A stretch of 64,000 nucleotides of DNA from Halomonas chromatireducens (GTDB taxonomy: Bacteria > Pseudomonadota > Gammaproteobacteria > Pseudomonadales > Halomonadaceae). The DNA is taken from contig NZ_CP014226.1 in the NCBI RefSeq assembly GCF_001545155.1, positions 2,840,344 to 2,904,343 on the forward strand. The letters are read 5' to 3'. This document shows positions 59,558 to 64,000 of the stretch, piece after piece. The translations under genes were made by a program, and so were the position numbers. A model generated the notes under the pieces. The model saw only the letters and a program-made list of their open reading frames with translations. It had not been told where the DNA came from and searched no databases. Every line of letters begins with the position of its first letter. Within the stretch, counting starts at the first letter, position 1.

Positions 59558-60336
59558 AAGACAAGGAGGACAAAGCGTTTTTGGCACAGGTTGCCGCCCT
59601 GATCGACGCAAGCGAACATGCCGGACACCCGCTCCATGACGCCCTGCAGCGCCTATATCAACGCCATTGCGAGCAACAAGTGCAGATACAGCGTCTGATC
59701 GACATCTCCGACCGCTATCAGTCGCTGGCCATGGAGGCTCGCCAGGTCACCGAGCAACGCTACCAACGCACCCTGCGCCGCCAGCAAAAGCTATCGCGCA
59801 TCTCAGATGGCTTTCAAGCGCTCATACAGGAGCGCAATCAGGCCTTGCACCAAGCCTCGACCCACGACCCGCTGACCGGCCTCCCCAATCGCCGATTGAT
59901 CCTCGAACGCCTGGAGGCGTTTGTCAGGGAGCGTCGCCGTTTCACTCTGACACTGCTGGATATCGACCACTTCAAGCGCATCAATGATTGCCACGGCCAT
60001 GATGTCGGGGACCAGCTTCTAATGGCCATCTCTCATGCATTGAGCGAAGCCCTGCGCGACTACGACGTGTGCGCCCGCTGGGGAGGAGAAGAGTTCCTGC
60101 TCCTGCTGGCCGATACCGACCGCAACGAAGCCAGCACCATTGTGGAGCGGCTGCGCTCACATCTTGCTGAGGTAACGATACGTGCCGCCGACGAGAAGAT
60201 CTCGGTCACGGTAAGTGCCGGATTATGCCAACACCGGCCCGGCGAGCCACATCAAACCACCCTCAAGCGTGCCGACAAGGCACTGCTCAAGGCCAAGCAG
60301 GCGGGCCGCGACCGAAGCCTCAGCGACGCTTTCTAG
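59554..60336 (+). CDS. siaD: SiaD: GGDEF diguanylate cyclase
   Basis: Makes cyclic di-GMP, the output of the SiaABCD pathway controlling aggregation and biofilm. The 260-residue soluble protein has an N-terminal helical stalk (~1-110) that binds SiaC in Pseudomonas, then a GGDEF domain: DPLTGLPNRRLILERL, LLDIDHFKRINDCHGHDVGDQ, and the active-site loop RWGGEEFLLLL. RDYD five residues before GGEEF is an RxxD inhibitory site, so product inhibition is expected. Overlaps siaC by four bases; last gene of the operon, convergent with the DUF1989 gene 15 bp away. Confidence 0.93.
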   Translation: MKDKEDKAFLAQVAALIDASEHAGHPLHDALQRLYQRHCEQQVQIQRLIDISDRYQSLAMEARQVTEQRYQRTLRRQQKLSRISDGFQALIQERNQALHQASTHDPLTGLPNRRLILERLEAFVRERRRFTLTLLDIDHFKRINDCHGHDVGDQLLMAISHALSEALRDYDVCARWGGEEFLLLLADTDRNEASTIVERLRSHLAEVTIRAADEKISVTVSAGLCQHRPGEPHQTTLKRADKALLKAKQAGRDRSLSDAF

Positions 60337-60351
60337 GCTCCCCTCCCGCTG

Positions 60352-61248
60352 TCAGCGACCTGTTTTCCGGGCCGCCAGATCACGTTTTTTCTCAGCCCAA
60401 TCAATGCCTGGCCCACGCATGCCATGGCCTCCGGCATAGGGAGAGGGCTCCGCCGGCCTCCAACCTTGGAGTAGCGAAGCGTCCAGGCGGAACACTTCCA
60501 CGCCGATGGGGTGACAGGTCTCCAGTGGATCACGGGCATTGGGGCCCCATAGGTCCACTGAGAGATCGCCACCGGGGCAGCAGGAGAGCGCACAGAGCAG
60601 GTCGATCTCGGCGAACAGCTCGAGGTAGTCGCCCTCCTGCGCGGGACACGCCTTCATGAAGTACTGGTCGTCATCGTTCAGCCCGGTGCATTGGAAGACG
60701 TTGAGTACGTCGTGAACGTCGAATTCGGTCAGGCCGAAAGGCGCCACGGCGCGCACCAGATTGGAGTGGCAATGGTGGTCGAAATCCTCGCCAGTCAGCA
60801 GCCGGTTGACGTAGGGATCACAGCGGGTGCCTAGCAGGTCGTGGATACGCCCGCCCTCCTCGTCCACGCCGCTGCCATCGACGCCGTAGCCGGCCAGGGT
60901 GTCATCGATGATGGTCGCCATGGGGCGCAGGTAGGGCAGCGTCGACCAGAGCCGGTCGAATGTCGAGACATGGGCGCGCTGAAGCTGCCGGGTACGTGAT
61001 GCCCAGAAACGCTCCCGGGGATTGTGCAGGCTCCATAGGTTGAAGTCGCCGACCTGAGGGCCATCCTGGGTCGAGAGCCGTATCACGTGCCCCGCCGGCA
61101 CCGTCCAGGCCAAGCCATCGCGGATTGGCACGGTAAGCTGTTCGATCCGCTCGCGGCCAGCGGGATCGGTCAGGCGGGCATAGAAGTCACGATCGACATC
61201 GAGAATCGAGCCGCGGGTCGCCTGGTAGGCGGCGGGTACCTTGGCCAT
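60352..61248 (-). CDS. DUF1989 / urea-carboxylase-associated-type protein
   Basis: Family linked in some bacteria to urea carboxylase/guanidine degradation and in others to unrelated contexts; function uncertain. Seen: 298 residues, GLAWTVPAGHVIRLSTQDGPQVGDFNLWS, and SRTRQLQRAHVSTFDRLWST, with conserved Cys/His in GRIHDLLGTRCDPY, FDHHCHSNL and LLCALSCCPGGD that may bind metal. The ATG at 61248 has AGGAGG 5-6 nt upstream. No urea carboxylase, allophanate hydrolase or guanidine riboswitch is near. Same direction as, and 65 bp after, the EAL-domain gene. Confidence 0.85.
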   Translation of the reverse strand: MAKVPAAYQATRGSILDVDRDFYARLTDPAGRERIEQLTVPIRDGLAWTVPAGHVIRLSTQDGPQVGDFNLWSLHNPRERFWASRTRQLQRAHVSTFDRLWSTLPYLRPMATIIDDTLAGYGVDGSGVDEEGGRIHDLLGTRCDPYVNRLLTGEDFDHHCHSNLVRAVAPFGLTEFDVHDVLNVFQCTGLNDDDQYFMKACPAQEGDYLELFAEIDLLCALSCCPGGDLSVDLWGPNARDPLETCHPIGVEVFRLDASLLQGWRPAEPSPYAGGHGMRGPGIDWAEKKRDLAARKTGR

Positions 61249-61313
61249 GCAGGCCTCCTGTCGAGTTGTTGCTACGTGCAATGCAGCACACGTCATGAAA
61301 ACCACCCTAGGGC

Positions 61314-63596
61314 TTAACCGCCCGGGGTCTGGCACTGCTGCTGTGCCTGGGCGAATTCCATGCCTATCATGCTGCGACCTTGCTGTAACCCTTCCAGATA
61401 CACTTCCAACGGGATGGGACGGCAGATGCCATAGCCTTGGAAACAGTGGACACCAAGCTGCGACAACACCTCCATCTGATCAGAGGTTTCAATAAATTCG
61501 GCGACCACTCTCGCCCCAAGGTAATCGGCGATAGCGCACGTGGAACGCACGATTTCCCGATCGATACCCCGCTGCACGATACCCTTGGTGAATCGGCCGT
61601 CTATCTTCAATTTCTGGACAGGAAAATCCTGAAGATAAGAAAAGCTGGCATGCCCCGTACCGAAATCATCTATGGCCAGGCAGATTCCCAGCGTGTGAAG
61701 CTGCCTGACATTCTCGCGCGCCACCTGAACATCGTGAATCACCATGGACTCTGTGATTTCAAGGCAGAGGCGATCCGAAGGCCAACCGTAGCGGGCCAGA
61801 CACTCACTCAGCAAACTAACCAGATCGGCGCCGGCCAGGGTGTCCCCGGAAATATTGATGGCCACCTCATCAAGCCTTTCACCACCCGGGTGCATGCTGA
61901 GTATCGACAGCACCTTTGACAGCACCCAGGCATCTAGGCGAGGCATCAAACCAAAACGCTCGGCGATAGGTAGAAAGTCCCCCGCTCCAAGCAGTCGTCC
62001 ATCGGCATGGCGCCAACGCAGCAGTATTTCAGCACGAATCACTTCTGGCTGCCGGAGATCGAGGATTGGCTGTGCGAAGATTTCAAAGCTTCCACTGTGC
62101 GTCTCACCGGCCAAGGCATCGCGGAGATAGCCGACCAGGTACAGGGCATCCCGATGGGCTTCGATCAGTTGTTCCGGCTCACCATGATGGTGATAAAAGT
62201 GCTCTCCCTTCCGAGTTGCCGCCCTGGCGCTAGCCATCAACAAGATTGAAGTCAGGTGTCGGGCATCGTGGCTCTCGATACTCTCCACAAGGACTACTCG
62301 CAGCTCGAGCCGTGCCACACTAAGCCCCCCATCCTGATCCGCACTGTGCAAGGCGTCGCGCAGGTCATGGGCGACCGTCGCAGGAGCCGCGTTCATAGGC
62401 ACCAGCAGGGCAAACAGACCGGGCTGCAGACGCGCTGATGCCACACATCCTGTGGGTACCGTTTCCCGCAATGTCTCGGCAATGCAACACTCGAGGGCAT
62501 GCACCTCATCCAGCCCTATGAGCGTGGCGAGATCATCTATGTCCGGCACCTGAATGCCGATCAACGCATGAGGTTCATCGACCTTCCGTCCCGCCAATGA
62601 CTCCGTCATGCCGAGATCATTGTTGAGTCCTGTCAGGCCATCCTGGCGACTGGCCTGCTGCAGGCGCCGATTGGCCCGGTGATAGGAGTGAACGGCCTCG
62701 ATAGAAAGAAATCCAACCAGCGCGGCCGTGAACAGGATCATCTGACCCTGCAGCATGGCAGTTTCATCCAATACGCCTGCTGCATCTGTGTACAGGTTGA
62801 GGTTCACTAACGTCCAGGCCAGCATGAACAATGGTGCCACCAGGCGAGGCAACCCTACCGGCAACAGATAGACGGCCAGGATCGGCATCACCAGCGCCAA
62901 GTAGGGAAGCCAACTGGAGAGTACCCATGGCATGTTTTCCATAGCCGAGATCAACACAAGCACTGCAATTGCCAAAGCAGACCAGGCCAACATCATCGGC
63001 AATTGACGTGACTTCACTTCGGGCAGCGCCCAGGTCTGAACCCCATGACGAAGCCACTGCCTCGCCAAAGGAGTGAAGAGCAATACCGACGTCGCCTCGG
63101 AAAGCCACAGGCCAATAATCAGTTCCGGCGCTGGTCGGCCATTGGAAAACTGCCAGACCCCAACGAAGGTAAAGAGCGTAGCGCTCATTAAGGCAATGAT
63201 GGGCACGCGCAACAGGCGCCGAGCCCGATCACGCTCGACATACCGTCCTAACAAACTGGAAAATACCACCACAAAAAACATCAACAACACGAAGGCAGCG
63301 GTACCTACGAGTACTTCAAGATGGGTATCGCCGCGTGCCAGATTCCAGGTCAGGGCTGCCATGGTAAAATAAGGGACTGGCTTGACCCCAATAGCCAGAA
63401 CTGTTCCATAGGCCAGTGAATTGGCCACCCACAGCGGAGAAATCGGCAAATTATCCGACATCGACGGGAGCAGCCCGCTGACCAGGAGCGCAGCCAGCCA
63501 CCAGCCCACGAAGGCCATCAACCCCCGCTGGCAGTCCAGCTTCCAGCCAGGTGTTGCGGCCTTGAGGCTCTTGGGCGGACCATGGTGATTCGTCAT
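61314..63596 (-). CDS. Membrane MASE1-like, degenerate GGDEF, EAL-domain c-di-GMP phosphodiesterase
   Basis: A 760-residue membrane protein predicted to hydrolyse cyclic di-GMP. Seen: eight to ten membrane helices over residues ~25-305 resembling MASE1; a degenerate GGDEF domain (~315-480) with DGLTGLNNDLGMTESL but no GGDEF loop; and an EAL domain (~505-745). The EAL motif reads EIL (RAEILLRW), but the metal and catalytic residues appear kept: INISGD, LEITES, IDDFGTGHASFSYL, KLKIDGRF and VAEFIE. It lies beside siaABCD on the opposite strand and may counter SiaD. Confidence 0.88.
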   Translation of the reverse strand: MTNHHGPPKSLKAATPGWKLDCQRGLMAFVGWWLAALLVSGLLPSMSDNLPISPLWVANSLAYGTVLAIGVKPVPYFTMAALTWNLARGDTHLEVLVGTAAFVLLMFFVVVFSSLLGRYVERDRARRLLRVPIIALMSATLFTFVGVWQFSNGRPAPELIIGLWLSEATSVLLFTPLARQWLRHGVQTWALPEVKSRQLPMMLAWSALAIAVLVLISAMENMPWVLSSWLPYLALVMPILAVYLLPVGLPRLVAPLFMLAWTLVNLNLYTDAAGVLDETAMLQGQMILFTAALVGFLSIEAVHSYHRANRRLQQASRQDGLTGLNNDLGMTESLAGRKVDEPHALIGIQVPDIDDLATLIGLDEVHALECCIAETLRETVPTGCVASARLQPGLFALLVPMNAAPATVAHDLRDALHSADQDGGLSVARLELRVVLVESIESHDARHLTSILLMASARAATRKGEHFYHHHGEPEQLIEAHRDALYLVGYLRDALAGETHSGSFEIFAQPILDLRQPEVIRAEILLRWRHADGRLLGAGDFLPIAERFGLMPRLDAWVLSKVLSILSMHPGGERLDEVAINISGDTLAGADLVSLLSECLARYGWPSDRLCLEITESMVIHDVQVARENVRQLHTLGICLAIDDFGTGHASFSYLQDFPVQKLKIDGRFTKGIVQRGIDREIVRSTCAIADYLGARVVAEFIETSDQMEVLSQLGVHCFQGYGICRPIPLEVYLEGLQQGRSMIGMEFAQAQQQCQTPGG

Positions 63597-63775
63597 CTGC
63601 GACTCACTCCTTGAAGACGCACCCCGTACAGAACGAGGAGCTTATCCGCCCAATGAACTCTACGCTCACCCTCCACTGGTAACCAGTTCATCTGGACGAC
63701 TTGTCTCAACGCAAGCTCTGACGCCAGACTCCTTCAATCGGGTAGGGGCCGGGGTCACCCCCGGCGCCCTCCCAC

Positions 63776-63807
63776 ACCACCGTACGTACGGTTCCGTATA
63801 CGGCGGT
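63776..63807 (-). ncRNA. Group II intron domain V
   Basis: The minus strand forms the two-part hairpin of the catalytic domain: outer arms ACCGCCGTA with TACGGTGGT (one G-U pair), a small bulge, then an inner TACG-GAAC-CGTA stem-loop. The lower stem carries a CGC-type catalytic triad instead of AGC. Confidence 0.82.
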
Positions 63808-63820
63808 TCATGAAGAACGA

Positions 63821-64000
63821 CTAAGTCCCTCTTACCGTTTCGAGTACCGAGATCAGACCCAGCCGGTCGAACCCCTTCCGCGGTAGGGCCTGGTTCATGT
63901 GCGAGGCGCCGGCATTCCACCAGGGACCTCGCCCATTCCCCGCTGACTTCCAGGCACGCTGCTCGTCCAGACCCAGCGCCAGAAGCTTGCGGCGTCGGGT
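63821..64000 (-). CDS. Group II intron reverse transcriptase/maturase, C-terminal 59 residues (cut by window edge)
   Basis: The frame is open from base 64000 down to TAG at 63821-63823. The 59 residues end the intron-encoded protein of the bacterial group II family: KLLALGLDEQRAWKSAGNG, then GRGPWWNAGASHMNQALPRK and GFDRLGLISVLE. The GPWWNAGASHMN signature is highly typical. The reverse-transcriptase and maturase X domains lie outside the window. No start codon is present here. The stop lies 14 bp before domain V, as in intact introns. Confidence 0.87.
   Translation of the reverse strand, partial: TRRRKLLALGLDEQRAWKSAGNGRGPWWNAGASHMNQALPRKGFDRLGLISVLETVRGT

Larger units (their letters stand above)
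63737..64000 (-). mobile_element. 3' end of a group II intron, running off the window
   Basis: On the minus strand the maturase C-terminus, a domain-V hairpin, a GC-rich domain-VI-like hairpin (about 63743-63768) and a CTACCCGAT end occur in the correct order. The 3' splice boundary is placed near 63737 from the usual AY ending, to within a few bases. The remainder of the intron lies to the right of base 64000. The intron inserted in the intergenic DNA upstream of the EAL-domain gene. Confidence 0.85.

Noticed and set aside
63666..63920. An 84-codon minus-strand frame at the right edge
   Set aside because: Its PYTEPYVRWCGR-type sequence is the translation of intron domain V, a common misannotation; the real coding part is the maturase tail in another frame.

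Overview
The window is a dense, GC-rich piece of a gammaproteobacterial chromosome, most likely from the Halomonas/Halomonadaceae group. This is inferred from gene order shared with Pseudomonas and E. coli, acidic proteins, paired isocitrate dehydrogenases, a PHB-depolymerase-family enzyme and a SiaABCD operon; no rRNA or tRNA gene is present to settle it. About 55 genes were recognised. Almost all are intact; two adjacent sugar-uptake genes are clearly broken.

Positions 1-13.3 kb hold a housekeeping block: the end of rarA, then lolA and ftsK (minus strand), then aat-bpt-infA (plus strand) converging on clpS-clpA (minus strand). Aat, Bpt, ClpS and ClpA together make a complete bacterial N-degron pathway. 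They are followed by NADP isocitrate dehydrogenase (icd) and the unrelated monomeric isozyme (idh).

From 13.5 to 25 kb lies the E. coli-like order rluE-nudJ-mnmA-hflD-purB. It is interrupted between nudJ and mnmA by a tetR/membrane-fusion/RND efflux cassette on the minus strand. Two near-identical palindromic operators flank tetR. After purB come a cobalamin adenosyltransferase, the ribosomal oxygenase gene roxA and a GNAT acetyltransferase.

From 25 to 48 kb are aceA (isocitrate lyase) with a long structured leader, an outer-membrane glycine-zipper lipoprotein, slyD, a CDP-alcohol phosphatidyltransferase coupled to a TVP38-oxidoreductase fusion, msrA, an MFS/LysR divergent pair, an NlpC/P60 lipoprotein, a large protein with repeated DUF1266-like modules, gabD-gabT, katE with small stress-type genes, ycjX-ycjF and a universal stress protein.

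From 48 to 51.3 kb a sugar ABC-transport locus is decaying. The start of a periplasmic binding-protein gene is fused in frame to the end of an ABC ATPase gene and then has a nonsense mutation. The adjoining sensor-kinase gene has a nonsense mutation and a homopolymer frameshift. The response-regulator gene is still intact.

From 51.4 to 64 kb are a Cof-type phosphatase, rnb (RNase II), a PHB-depolymerase-family esterase with a ribbon-helix-helix regulator whose upstream region carries an 11-bp-phased operator array, the siaABCD cyclic-di-GMP operon, a DUF1989 protein, a membrane EAL phosphodiesterase and, running off the right edge, the 3' end of a group II intron (maturase C-terminus and domain V).

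No CRISPR array, prophage, tRNA or rRNA was seen. No wholly new multi-gene system is evident. The most informative new signals are the phased operator array at 56.25 kb, the collapsing sugar locus, the TVP38-oxidoreductase/phosphatidyltransferase pair and the aceA leader structure.
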